This document shows positions 1 through 7,620 of a stretch of 34,184 bases of DNA, piece after piece (position 1 is the first letter of the stretch; every line of letters begins with the position of its first letter). The position numbers were made by a program, and so were the translations under genes. Source of the DNA: Paraktedonobacter sp035294465 (GTDB lineage Bacteria; Chloroflexota; Ktedonobacteria; Ktedonobacterales; Ktedonobacteraceae); assembly GCA_035294465.1 (NCBI GenBank), contig DATGKW010000050.1, forward strand, positions 1-34,184, in the 5' to 3' direction. The notes under the pieces are model-generated. The model was not told where the DNA came from and searched no databases. It worked only from the letters and a program-made list of their open reading frames with translations.

Positions 1-1
1 A

Positions 2-583
2 GAACCTGATGTGCCGCTGCTGGCGATGATCTCGCGCCTGGCCGACTCGAAGGGCTTTGATCTGGTCGCACAGATCGCTCAGCCGCTGCTTGCTCAGGGC
101 GTGCAGCTCGTGGTGCTGGGAATTGGCGAGCAGCAATACCACGAGCTGTTTCAATCGCTTGCGGCTCGTTATCCTGAACAGGTGGCGATTTTCCTGACTT
201 TTAATTCTGAACTGGCTCAGGCTATCTACGCCGGCTGCGATATGTTCCTCATGCCCTCGCGTTTTGAACCCTGCGGTCTGGGTCAGTTGATTGCCATGCG
301 TTACGGCGGCGTGCCGGTAGTGCGCAGTGTAGGCGGCCTGGCCGATACCGTCCAGGAGTATGACCCCAATACCGGTTCGGGCAACGGCTTCACGTTTACC
401 AACTATGATCCCTGGGAGTTCTTTGCCGCGATTGTGCGCGCCATTGAGTTGTATCGTTTCAAGGAAGCCTGGCGCGTACTTCAGCAGCGCTGTATGGCTG
501 CCGACCATTCCTGGCAAGCCTCGGCCAGGCGCTACGTCGAGGTCTATCAGCAGGCGAGAGAGTTTCATCAAAGTGGCAAATAG
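2..583 (+). CDS. glgA: Glycogen (starch) synthase, C-terminal part, truncated by the window edge
   Basis: The frame is open from base 2 and the start lies outside the window, so only about the last 193 residues are seen. The enzyme transfers glucose from ADP-glucose to the non-reducing end of alpha-1,4-glucan (GT5 family, cytoplasmic glycogen synthesis). Seen directly: the opening of the second Rossmann domain, PLLAMISRLADSKGFDLV, and the GT5 signature LMPSRFEPCGLGQLIAMRYG with the following PVVRSVGGLADTV; the E of RFEPCG is the conserved residue of the family. The C-terminal helix and the stop at 581-583 are intact. No obvious terminator follows; the next promoter starts 57 bases downstream. 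The family call is secure; the rest of the gene cannot be judged. Confidence 0.93.
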   Translation, partial: EPDVPLLAMISRLADSKGFDLVAQIAQPLLAQGVQLVVLGIGEQQYHELFQSLAARYPEQVAIFLTFNSELAQAIYAGCDMFLMPSRFEPCGLGQLIAMRYGGVPVVRSVGGLADTVQEYDPNTGSGNGFTFTNYDPWEFFAAIVRAIELYRFKEAWRVLQQRCMAADHSWQASARRYVEVYQQAREFHQSGK

Positions 584-639
584 CGAGCGCGAGAGAATTA
601 TCTATCCTCAGTGGGAATATAGCCTAATAGTTTAAGGCA

Positions 640-669
640 TTGACTTCAGCGCATCTCAAACGCTATACT
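640..669 (+). promoter_or_regulatory. Sigma-70-type promoter of the sigma-like gene
   Basis: TTGACT at 640-645 and TATACT at 664-669 are separated by 18 bases. The predicted transcription start near 676 leaves a leader of about 38 bases with AGGAGG at 698-703 before the GTG at 715. The -35 box coincides with the TTG that opens the longest reading frame, which argues against that TTG being the start codon. Confidence 0.7.
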
Positions 670-714
670 ACCTCCGGTTTGCGTAGAAGTGTAGAGCAGG
701 AGGTTGCTGGCTGC

Positions 715-1581
715 GTGGAGAAGGATAAGAAGCAGATAAGGAATGAGAGGCCGCCAGATGAAACAGGTGACGCTTCTCTGAGCGATCTATTTGCTGAGCG
801 ACGTGCTGTCCTGGCACGAATCTACCGTTCTCTTCCTCCCTATGGGTCTGTTGCTTTCTGGGAGCTGCTGGAGCGAACCCAGGAGAAAGATCAGGCTCTC
901 CCTCTAGAGGTGCTGGTCAGGGTGCTGCGCGAGGAGGCGCTGGCCCGCGCGGACAAACAGGCGCAGCACCGTATCTGCGAGATAATCGTTGCTCGCTTGC
1001 AGACATCGAACGAGCAATGGGTTCGCCAGGCGCTTGCCAACGCGCATCTTCTTCCCGGCGAACGTCATATGTTTGCTGCCGACCTCTACGCCGATCTCTG
1101 CGAACAACTCCTGCGTGCTTTGCTGGACGACGGGCAGCGTTTCTGGGAGGAGTCATTTCAGCAAGCTTTGCGTTTTGCGCGCAAGCATGTCTACGAAGGC
1201 TTTATGCGTCGCGAGGGGCGCTGGCAAAAGTTGACGCCCGGACGCGGCTATCGCGTCCCACGAGTCCTGCTGGAGAGCCTGGAGCGCTCTGAACAGCGAG
1301 CCGGGTCTCCTGATGAGCAGGACGTGCCAGACGAACGCGCGGAACAGGCGTTGCTGGCTGTGGAGCAGTCAGATATCGCTGCGCTACTCTTCCGCTTGCC
1401 TGAGAGGCTGCGCGCGGTTGTCTGGCTCATTTTTTGGGAGGATCTATCGACGAAAGCAGTGGGGAAGTTACTCAATATTTCGGATCGTACAGTGCGCAAT
1501 CGGCTGCAAACCGCGCTGGCTCGATTGCGCCAGGTGCTTGAAAATGAGCAAGAAGTGGTGATAGATGGAAAAGGTGCGTGA
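715..1581 (+). CDS. RNA polymerase sigma-factor-like protein (divergent sigma-70 family)
   Basis: A 288-residue protein if it starts at GTG 715, which follows AGGAGG (698-703) by 11 bases; a longer frame from TTG 640 would begin inside the promoter -35 box and is less likely. The C-terminal part reads like sigma region 4: a helix around LPERLRAVVWLIFWEDLS, then a helix-turn-helix with LNISDRTVRNRLQTALARLRQ, as in ECF sigma factors. The middle part (FWEESFQQALRFARKHVYEGF) may be a divergent region 2, but no classical region 2 is clear. The stop lies 17 bases inside the next gene, so the two are probably translationally coupled. It could alternatively be a sigma-like regulator that no longer binds core polymerase. 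Confidence 0.72.
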   Translation: MEKDKKQIRNERPPDETGDASLSDLFAERRAVLARIYRSLPPYGSVAFWELLERTQEKDQALPLEVLVRVLREEALARADKQAQHRICEIIVARLQTSNEQWVRQALANAHLLPGERHMFAADLYADLCEQLLRALLDDGQRFWEESFQQALRFARKHVYEGFMRREGRWQKLTPGRGYRVPRVLLESLERSEQRAGSPDEQDVPDERAEQALLAVEQSDIAALLFRLPERLRAVVWLIFWEDLSTKAVGKLLNISDRTVRNRLQTALARLRQVLENEQEVVIDGKGA

Positions 1582-2185
1582 AGAAGAGATCATGCGCATT
1601 ACGGCGCAGTTTGTGGCTGAGCAGGAAGCTGGCCAACGGCCGCGCCTGGAAGATTACGCGCGACGCTATCCGCAATATGTGGATGAAATTACTGATTTTG
1701 TGACCTATTATTACGCCATGGAAGCAGGTTTGCCGACAGATACGGCGTCGGTGCCATCGCTTTCTGCCGGCTCGCGTGCGGCGCTGGAGCTTGCCTGGGA
1801 GCGCATCGATACGCCGTTTGCCAGCAGCACTTTAACGCTAGCGACGCTTGCGCGCCGCAAGCATTACTCGCTTGCGCGCCTGGCCTCAATACTGAATCTC
1901 AGCGTCGATCTTGTCGAGCAACTGGCCAGGCGCCAGCTTGATCCGGCAACCCTTCCGGGCGAGCTATTGCAGCGCCTGGCCCGCGCGCTTTCCCAATCTC
2001 TCGGCGTGGTCCGCCAGGCTCTGGGTTTGCCTGAAATGCCCTCAACGCCGTTTCTGGCCGAGGAACGCGCCGCCTATCACACGCAGCACCAGATCAGCTT
2101 CCGCGAGGCAATTTTGGCCAGTTCGCAGCTTTCAGACGCTCAGAGAAATTACTGGCAAGATGTATTAGAACGCAAGAGGCAATAG
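1565..2185 (+). CDS. Helix-turn-helix-like protein, probable partner of the upstream sigma-like protein
   Basis: The 206-residue protein starts at ATG 1565, inside the end of the sigma-like gene (17-base overlap). Its N-terminus (roughly residues 10-50) has a motif ending RPRLEDYARRYPQYVDEI; I recall similar short segments near the N-termini of bacterial regulatory proteins. Residues about 92-145 look helical and XRE-like (LARLASILNLSVDLVEQLA, then LLQRLARALSQSLGVV). There is no membrane segment and no zinc-binding anti-sigma motif, so it is not a classical anti-sigma factor. The overlap suggests a function together with the sigma-like protein, perhaps in holding or recruiting it. That role is inference; I do not recognise a named family. 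Confidence 0.65.
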   Translation: MEKVREEEIMRITAQFVAEQEAGQRPRLEDYARRYPQYVDEITDFVTYYYAMEAGLPTDTASVPSLSAGSRAALELAWERIDTPFASSTLTLATLARRKHYSLARLASILNLSVDLVEQLARRQLDPATLPGELLQRLARALSQSLGVVRQALGLPEMPSTPFLAEERAAYHTQHQISFREAILASSQLSDAQRNYWQDVLERKRQ

Positions 2186-2226
2186 ATACGTATTTTAGTA
2201 TTATAAAATATCTATATATTATAACG

Positions 2227-2290
2227 GTATATCATAGAAAGAGAGATAAAACGGCCATAATCGGTTTTTATCTCTCTTTCTATGATATAC
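2227..2290. terminator. Long perfect stem-loop (25-bp arms, 14-base loop), possible bidirectional terminator
   Basis: Bases 2227-2251 are the exact reverse complement of 2266-2290. The stem is AT-rich and has no separate U-tract after it, so it is not a textbook intrinsic terminator. It begins 42 bases after the stop at 2185 and ends 36 bases before the next promoter -10 box. It may end transcription of the sigma-like operon, or be a processing hairpin or a remnant of a small repeat element. Confidence 0.45.
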
Positions 2291-2322
2291 TCATTGTTGG
2301 GACAGAAAAGTGGCAAAGGATG

Positions 2323-2331
2323 TGGTATAAT
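2323..2331 (+). promoter_or_regulatory. Extended -10 promoter for the larC leader
   Basis: The bases are TGTGGTATAAT at 2321-2331, which contain an extended -10 element (TGG plus TATAAT at 2326-2331). No good -35 box is seen at 17 bases, as is usual for extended -10 promoters. Transcription would start near 2338, about 140 bases before larC. Confidence 0.55.
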
Positions 2332-2337
2332 TGAAAA

Positions 2338-2479
2338 AGTTGTTGGGGTGGGCGCTACCGGGGAACAGCCCCAATTGGGGAGAAGGACTGGCCCGGTAGC
2401 GCCCTGTGGGGAGGGACAGTAACACTAAGGAATTCTTTTCTCTCCAGGAAAAAACGGAAACAGCGAGGGTATTTCGTCT
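2338..2479 (+). promoter_or_regulatory. Structured 5' leader of larC, candidate cis-regulatory RNA
   Basis: Within the leader, GGGCGCTACCGGG (2350-2362) pairs perfectly with CCCGGTAGCGCCC (2392-2404), a 13-bp GC-rich outer stem. Inside it lies the palindrome CCCCAATTGGGG (2369-2380), whose CCCC can alternatively pair with GGGG at 2360-2363, so two exclusive foldings are possible. It does not match the conserved core of the NiCo riboswitch as I know it. It could be a metal- or cofactor-responsive leader, a small RNA, or a stabilising hairpin. The function is unknown. Confidence 0.45.
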
Positions 2480-3703
2480 ATGTCACAAGCCATAGCCTAT
2501 CTCGATTGCTACTCCGGCATCAGTGGCGACATGTTTCTTGGGGCCATGCTTGACCTCGGCCTCTCGTTTGCGGATCTGCAGCAGGCTCTAAGCTCACTTC
2601 CGCTGGGCGACTATCAATTGGCATACGAGCGCTTCAGCGATAAGGGAATTCGTGGCGCGCGGTTCAGTGTGCAGTTGTCTGCGCGGGAGCAGCCATCACG
2701 CCATCTCGCCGATATCAAAACGCTTGTGCAAGCAGCTGCCTTGCCCTCGCGGGTGTGCGAACGAGCGCTGGCTGTTTTCCAGTGCCTGGCCGAGGCTGAG
2801 GCGCAGGTGCATGGTACGGATATCGAAGAGGTCCATTTTCACGAGGTGGGCGCAGTCGATGCAATTGTGGATATTGTAGGCGCCGCCTGGGCAATTGAAA
2901 CCCTGGGCATTACGCAAATCTACGCTTCGGCTCTCCCGTTGAGCAGCGGGCAGGTCATGACTGCTCATGGTCTTCTGCCGGTCCCGGCTCCCGCAACCCT
3001 CGAAATCCTGCGCCGGGTTTCCGCGCCATGGACTCCTTCATCTGCGGAGGGAGAGATGGTCACTCCGACCGGTGCGGCTTTGCTGGCCACCTTCGCACGT
3101 TTCGAGAAACCAGCCATAGCAATCGAACGCATCGGCTACGGCTTTGGGAGCAAACAGTTTCCCTGGCCCAATTGCCTGCGCGCCTGCCTTGGACGCCCCC
3201 TGGGCGTTGCTCTCTCCTCCGAGCTTGTAGATGAAGCTTCCGAGACTGATTGGGTGAGCGTGCTTGAGTGCAATATTGACAACATGACCGGCGAGCTGCT
3301 GGGCGATTTGATGGAGCGCCTGCTGACCGCCGGGGCGCTGGATGTTGGCTATCTGCCTCTGCAAATGAAGAAGAATCGCCCGGCCGTTATGCTTACCCTG
3401 GTCTGCCGGGCCGAAGATACCGAACGTCTGGCTCAATATATTCTCGTCGAGACCAGCACGCTTGGCGTACGCCTGCAACAGATGCAGCGGCGCAAGGCGC
3501 AACGCGAGCAGCAGCAGATTATCACGCCCCTGGGACCCGTGCTTGTCAAAGTCAAGCGCCTGGGCCAGCGCGTCATCAGCGCGGCTCCCGAATATGAGGA
3601 GTGCCGGCGTCTGGCCCATTCACACCAGGTGCCTCTGGAGGAGGTCTATGGGCTTGCACACCAGGTAATTGCTCGCACTATACTATCTACTGATGAAGGA
3701 TGA
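2480..3703 (+). CDS. larC: LarC, nickel insertion protein of nickel-pincer nucleotide biosynthesis
   Basis: The 407-residue protein starts at ATG 2480 with GAGGG about 10 bases upstream. LarC inserts nickel into pyridinium-3,5-bisthiocarboxylic acid mononucleotide to make the cofactor of lactate racemase and related enzymes (former DUF111 / TIGR00299 family). Seen: the N-terminal signature AYLDCYSGISGDMFLGAMLD (residues about 6-25), EEVHFHEVGAVDAIVDIVGA near residue 115, and the C-terminal block NIDNMTGELLGDLMERLLTA with LQMKKNRPAVML. The length is normal for a full single-frame protein; in Lactobacillus plantarum the gene is read through a programmed frameshift, which is not needed here. No larA, larB or larE is in the window, so the enzyme served is unknown. 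The DUF1992 gene follows after 32 bases, probably in the same transcript. Confidence 0.93.
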   Translation: MSQAIAYLDCYSGISGDMFLGAMLDLGLSFADLQQALSSLPLGDYQLAYERFSDKGIRGARFSVQLSAREQPSRHLADIKTLVQAAALPSRVCERALAVFQCLAEAEAQVHGTDIEEVHFHEVGAVDAIVDIVGAAWAIETLGITQIYASALPLSSGQVMTAHGLLPVPAPATLEILRRVSAPWTPSSAEGEMVTPTGAALLATFARFEKPAIAIERIGYGFGSKQFPWPNCLRACLGRPLGVALSSELVDEASETDWVSVLECNIDNMTGELLGDLMERLLTAGALDVGYLPLQMKKNRPAVMLTLVCRAEDTERLAQYILVETSTLGVRLQQMQRRKAQREQQQIITPLGPVLVKVKRLGQRVISAAPEYEECRRLAHSHQVPLEEVYGLAHQVIARTILSTDEG

Positions 3704-3735
3704 AAGCAGCGAGTAATCGAAGGTAGAACACCGCA

Positions 3736-4281
3736 ATGGATTTTAAAGACTGGCGTAAGTCCTCAACGCGTCCGGTAACGGGAGATGAGGCCCCTAATAA
3801 ATACCAGGGCAGGCGCTTCTCGGATTATATCGAGGAACAGATTCGCATTGCTGAGGAGCGCGGTGATTTTCGCAATCTGCGCGGGATGGGGCAGCCGCTC
3901 AAGCTCGATGTCAATCCCTACGCGGGCGAAAAATCGCTTGGCTATAGTCTGCTGAAGAGCAATGGCTACGCACCTCCCGAGGTCGAGCTTGCGCGGGAGA
4001 TTAGCCAGGAATTGGAGTGGCTGGAGGCTCAACGAGCTGCTCTGAGCCGACGTGGCCGAGAGTTGCGCCGTCGCTCTCTCCCGCCGTTTCCCAGCGAGAA
4101 GCGAGCCTATAATACTGCGGTGAACAGGGCCCTGGCCGAATATGAGAAGACTCTTGGCGAACTCAACCGCAAGATTCTTACACTCAACCTCTCCGCTCCG
4201 GCCAGCATGCACCGTCCCTCGCTGAATATTGAGCAGATGGTTAGCCAGTTTCGTGAGGCATGCCCACTACTTCCCTGTTAG
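3736..4281 (+). CDS. DUF1992 / DnaJ-homologue subfamily C member 28 conserved-domain protein
   Basis: The 181-residue protein starts at ATG 3736, 32 bases after larC. The domain (PF09350 type) is recognisable from IEEQIRIAEERGDFRNLRGM followed by GQPLKLD near residues 32-58 and by the helix-rich block after NGYAPPEVELAREISQELEW. The molecular function of the family is not established; some members are DnaJ-linked in eukaryotes, while bacterial ones are standalone, as here. No J-domain, membrane segment or signal peptide is seen. The charged C-terminal half is probably helical. Its last 41 bases overlap the end of the convergent ABC ATPase gene. Cotranscription with larC is likely from spacing, but I see no functional link. 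Confidence 0.88.
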   Translation: MDFKDWRKSSTRPVTGDEAPNKYQGRRFSDYIEEQIRIAEERGDFRNLRGMGQPLKLDVNPYAGEKSLGYSLLKSNGYAPPEVELAREISQELEWLEAQRAALSRRGRELRRRSLPPFPSEKRAYNTAVNRALAEYEKTLGELNRKILTLNLSAPASMHRPSLNIEQMVSQFREACPLLPC

Positions 4282-5068
4282 AAACTCGCTCAGCCAGTTC
4301 CTTTTTGTGAGGAAGCTGCTCATACGCGAAAACCTGCGCGGCATTTGGTGTATCCGAGATCAGCCGCCCGTCGCGCAGCATGACCAGGCGCTTACAATAG
4401 CTGGCGACAGTGGCATCGTGTGTGACAAGAATGATCGTGATACCGCGCTCGTTGAGCCTTTGCAGCATCGCCATCAGCTCAAGCCCGGTGCGACTATCCA
4501 GGTTGCCGGTTGGCTCATCGGCCAGGATCATCGAAGGCCGCGTTACCAGGGCGCGAGCAATGGCGACGCGCTGCTGTTGCCCGCCGGAAAGCTCCGTCGG
4601 GCGATGGTTTGCGCGCATAGCCAGACCAACCAGTGACAGGGCTTGCAGCGCACGCTCTCGCCGCTCAGCAGCTGGTATACCAGCGTAGACCATCGGCAGT
4701 TCAACATTTTCTACTGCGCTCATGCGTGAGAGCAGATTAAAACTTTGAAAGATAAAGCCGATCTTGCGGTTGCGAATTGTGGCCAGATCGTTCTTACTTA
4801 GCTGGCTCACCGGCAGGCTGTCCAGGAAATATTCGCCCCTGGTCGGGCGGTCCAGGCAGCCCAGCAGATGCATGAACGTGGACTTGCCTGAGCCGGATGG
4901 TCCCATGATCGCGACGAATTCGCCGCGAGCCACCTCCAGGTTTACCTCTATCAATGCCGGAACTACAGTGCGCCCCAGATAATAATCCTTGCCGAGCTTC
5001 TCCACGCGGATGACTGGGCGTACAAGCGCGGGCGCGCGATTCGTTTTTACTTCGCTCTGATTATTCAT
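4241..5068 (-). CDS. ABC transporter ATP-binding protein, MacB/LolD type
   Basis: The 275-residue cytoplasmic ATPase shows Walker A GPSGSGKST, Q-loop FIFQSFNLL, signature LSGGQQQR, Walker B MILADEP and H-loop VTHD, with the spacing of the MacB/LolD/FtsE subfamily that works with FtsX-like permeases. A short N-terminal tail (about 20 residues) precedes the domain and about 35 residues follow it. No permease gene is adjacent: downstream is the convergent DUF1992 gene and upstream a small membrane protein, so its partner is probably encoded elsewhere. The start ATG at 5068 has only a weak Shine-Dalgarno sequence (GAGAG). Substrate unknown; peptide, lipoprotein or drug export is typical of the subfamily. 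An 18-base palindrome lies 48 bases upstream of the start. Confidence 0.9.
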   Translation of the reverse strand: MNNQSEVKTNRAPALVRPVIRVEKLGKDYYLGRTVVPALIEVNLEVARGEFVAIMGPSGSGKSTFMHLLGCLDRPTRGEYFLDSLPVSQLSKNDLATIRNRKIGFIFQSFNLLSRMSAVENVELPMVYAGIPAAERRERALQALSLVGLAMRANHRPTELSGGQQQRVAIARALVTRPSMILADEPTGNLDSRTGLELMAMLQRLNERGITIILVTHDATVASYCKRLVMLRDGRLISDTPNAAQVFAYEQLPHKKELAERVSNREVVGMPHETG

Positions 5069-5115
5069 GAGGTTGCTCTCATTTTCGGTTGTTTCACGAG
5101 ATAATTGTTTCTATT

Positions 5116-5133
5116 GCTATATATGTATATAGC
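5116..5133. promoter_or_regulatory. Palindrome upstream of the ABC ATPase gene, candidate operator
   Basis: GCTATATATGTATATAGC has perfect 8-bp arms around a 2-base centre and lies in the leader of the minus-strand ABC gene. A TTGACA-like box on the minus strand is at 5179-5174, but the matching -10 is poor. The site could bind a dimeric repressor of the GntR or PadR kind; no such regulator is adjacent. Confidence 0.4.
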
Positions 5134-5261
5134 ATACTGATAGGTCCAGAATAAGTGATAAAGATGAGAAAAGTGTCAAGGTTTTGTAAAATAATTGTGG
5201 AAGCCGGGCCTAAACGCTTCGTCCTTATGTGGTGTGCCCGCCTGGTGCGTATCGCGTGAGG

Positions 5262-5615
5262 TTACGGCATCGCAATAGGTGTAGCCGTGGCAGGAGGTAC
5301 GGGCATTTTGAATATGTGGCGATGCCTAGCTCGATATGTCGCAATTGGGGCAGTAGCCCATCCGTATATGGAGGTGGGGGCAACCGGGGTAGCTGTAGGG
5401 TTTTGCAGGATGATCGGAGGCTGGTAGAGAGTATGCTGGGTAGTGGTTGGAGGGGAGGGGGCTGTGACAGCCCGGCCGGGCCATTTGGCCTCGCTGGCTG
5501 TTACCAGGAACAGCAGGACACAGATTACCATAAAGAGTAGCAGGAAAACCAGCAGCGCGCGCAAGAGACGAATGCAGGTGCCGCGCGTCCAGAGAACCAT
5601 CAATGTATCGATCAC
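5262..5615 (-). CDS. Small membrane-anchored protein with Pro/Thr-rich tail, unknown function
   Basis: This 117-residue frame begins at GTG 5615; ATG 5600 is an alternative start, and AAAGG at about 5616-5620 fits ATG 5600 better. Residues about 16-43 form one strong hydrophobic helix (LLRALLVFLLLFMVICVLLF), followed by a Pro/Thr/Ala-rich segment that would face outside. A competing frame at 5326-5625 has no such membrane segment and looks like a shadow. The gene lies downstream of the PH-like protein on the same strand, with about 80 bases between them, and could be cotranscribed. I do not recognise a family. Confidence 0.45.
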   Translation of the reverse strand: MIDTLMVLWTRGTCIRLLRALLVFLLLFMVICVLLFLVTASEAKWPGRAVTAPSPPTTTQHTLYQPPIILQNPTATPVAPTSIYGWATAPIATYRARHRHIFKMPVPPATATPIAMP

Positions 5616-5695
5616 CTTTCATCAATCCCTTTCTAACCAGAGCGGTAATGATCTAAAAATAGCCTGTTTTATTTCTTTTTCTAAGTAAAAATGTT

Positions 5696-7465
5696 TTAGC
5701 TGTGCTGCTCTTCTTTTGCGTAGGAACGCGACCTGCATACGCGTGAGAAGCGTCGAGGTGTAGCATCAAGATCGGGAAGCTTGCCCGATACCGGCCTGCT
5801 TCGCGAGATTGCCCGCGGCTGCAAGCCTCTTCTTTTGCAGAGACGGATGGTTGGCACGTCTTCTTCATCCACACTCTCTTGCCCAATGAGTGGAAGCGTA
5901 TTGATGGCCTCGTAATAGCTTTGCTTCCTGGTATGCGAAGCGGTTGAGTCATGCAGAAGCGCTGTCTCAACTTCTTCGGCTTCCGCTGGTGAAAGCTGAA
6001 GGGCTTCGGTCTTTTTTTCTCCTGAAGCAGGCCGTTGGGACAGGTCTTGAGTCGTGATTTCGTCCAGATTGGGCGACTGAGAGAGAGCCTGAGTAATAAT
6101 TTCTTCTTCTGGATCTGGAGGAGTCGAGGGAGCATGCGATTCTTCATGCGCCGACTGCTGGTTGGCTTGTTCACTGAGCGGAGGCGTTTCGGACCCTACT
6201 ATCCTTGATTCGGCCCGCTCAGCCAGTAGAGGAGTCTGAGCGACTGTTGGAGCTGCGCGATTCTCGGTTGCCTGAATTTTGAGAGCAGGCCGTTTGAGGG
6301 TTATTGCGTTTGGAGAGGAAAGCACCGGCCTTGGAAGCGCCGGAATCAAAAGCGTGGGCTGTTCCGCTCGCGCCCGTGAGCGACGAGCAATAAAGGAGAG
6401 CTGTTCAATGCGCCCGGCCCATTCCTGAGGGTGCTCCACTTCAATGATGATGCGGCGAAACTGCCGTTCAATGTGGAGCGCGATGGCGTTGTGCAGCAGT
6501 GAGACGTACCAGAGGTAGGTATAGGCCAGAACGAGCTGGCTGCGCTTGCCGATGTAGAGAAGGCGCCGGTTTGTGAGGATCAACAAGCCATGGTCCAGGG
6601 GCGGGTACGGAGCGCGATCCGAGCCAGAGATGCGGTCGCTGCACAGGGTAGCGCCAATACTATAATGCGCGCATTCGCCCGGCTGGAGACGTACAGGCAC
6701 GTGGATGACCGGCAGGACGCTCGATGTAATGGCTGGTATGGGCTGCGAGCCAGAATCCAGCGTTTTTTGCTCCGGTGGCACAAGATGTATCGAGCGTAAG
6801 GGAGGCTGAAAGCGCGGCATATGTAAAGGCCCTGGGTAAGAGGTTAGCCAGGGGCAGGCTCGCGCCATGAGTTCGTCCTGGATCTGCGCGGGCGATTTCA
6901 GTGTTTCGGCAGTAGTGAACAGGCTCTCTGGCGACAGATGTTCACAAAGAGAGGAAGAGCCTACGAGCGGCAGACCGTCGAAAGAGAGATCGAGTGCTGG
7001 GAGAGCGGAGAGCGGCGAGATCTGAGAGGCGTGGGAACGCCTGGGCTGCTCGGAAGGATCTTTGGAGGAAGAGCGGAGGCTTTCCTCCGGTGAGATTGGA
7101 ATCGCAGGTAGTTTGCTGGTGCGTTCCCATGCCCTGGCCTGAGCGCGGACAAGGTCGCGCGTCCTGCTGGCGCGCGAGCGTGAGCAAGCAGTATCCAGTT
7201 GAGTAGAACAATAGGGTCGAAGATGAGAGACCATCAGGCGAGCAGTTTCCGGGTCTGTGATGCCCCGCAGGACGATCCGCCGTGGGCCGAAAAAGAGTTC
7301 GAGGCGCGCGGAGGGAACCCCAAATAGATTGCGATAACTAGGACGCACCGAGATAAGATCATCCAGGTGATAAGATTTCCCAGCAATTTCGATAGAGTCC
7401 AGATATAAGCGGCAGATTTTTCCCCAGCCAAAAGAGCAGGTAAGTAGAGCTTCTTGGTTACTCAT
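5696..7465 (-). CDS. Large protein with two PH/GRAM-like segments and disordered linkers, unknown function
   Basis: The start at ATG 7465 follows GGGGAGG (7483-7477) by 11 bases, giving 589 residues; a longer frame from ATG 7528 has no ribosome-binding site. Residues about 5-82 resemble a bacterial PH-like domain (LDSIEIAGKSYHLDDLISVR, then RLELFFGPRRIVLRGI). Residues about 257-357 look like a second one, with the typical core LLILTNRRLLYIGKRSQ and a terminal helix after EVEHPQEWAGRIEQL. Between and after them are long Ser/Pro/Glu-rich stretches predicted to be disordered; the C-terminus is Arg-rich. There is no membrane segment. Neighbours on the same strand are the transglutaminase (upstream) and a small membrane protein (downstream). 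Binding of lipid or protein partners is a guess from the fold; no enzyme motif is visible. Confidence 0.7.
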   Translation of the reverse strand: MSNQEALLTCSFGWGKICRLYLDSIEIAGKSYHLDDLISVRPSYRNLFGVPSARLELFFGPRRIVLRGITDPETARLMVSHLRPYCSTQLDTACSRSRASRTRDLVRAQARAWERTSKLPAIPISPEESLRSSSKDPSEQPRRSHASQISPLSALPALDLSFDGLPLVGSSSLCEHLSPESLFTTAETLKSPAQIQDELMARACPWLTSYPGPLHMPRFQPPLRSIHLVPPEQKTLDSGSQPIPAITSSVLPVIHVPVRLQPGECAHYSIGATLCSDRISGSDRAPYPPLDHGLLILTNRRLLYIGKRSQLVLAYTYLWYVSLLHNAIALHIERQFRRIIIEVEHPQEWAGRIEQLSFIARRSRARAEQPTLLIPALPRPVLSSPNAITLKRPALKIQATENRAAPTVAQTPLLAERAESRIVGSETPPLSEQANQQSAHEESHAPSTPPDPEEEIITQALSQSPNLDEITTQDLSQRPASGEKKTEALQLSPAEAEEVETALLHDSTASHTRKQSYYEAINTLPLIGQESVDEEDVPTIRLCKRRGLQPRAISRSRPVSGKLPDLDATPRRFSRVCRSRSYAKEEQHS

Positions 7466-7620
7466 TGAAGCATTTTCCTCCCCATCCATCCAGATATGTT
7501 TATATGACATATCGTTCCACACAGACATACGCGTTAAAATGAGTACTTCAACTAATAAAGAGAACGCTACATGTAGATAAAAGTAACGGGTGTTGAAGCA
7601 TCTATATGTGGAATAATGTT

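Noticed and set aside
2298..2420. NiCo riboswitch upstream of larC
   Set aside because: Two GGGACAG-like runs and the nickel context suggested it, but the conserved four-way-junction core sequences are not present; only an unnamed structured leader can be supported.
3038..3619. 193-codon minus-strand ORF inside larC
   Set aside because: Shadow of larC; the plus-strand protein is a clear family member.
5326..5625. 99-codon minus-strand ORF overlapping the small membrane protein
   Set aside because: It has a fair ribosome-binding site but no hydrophobic segment or sensible composition; the overlapping frame has a clear membrane helix.
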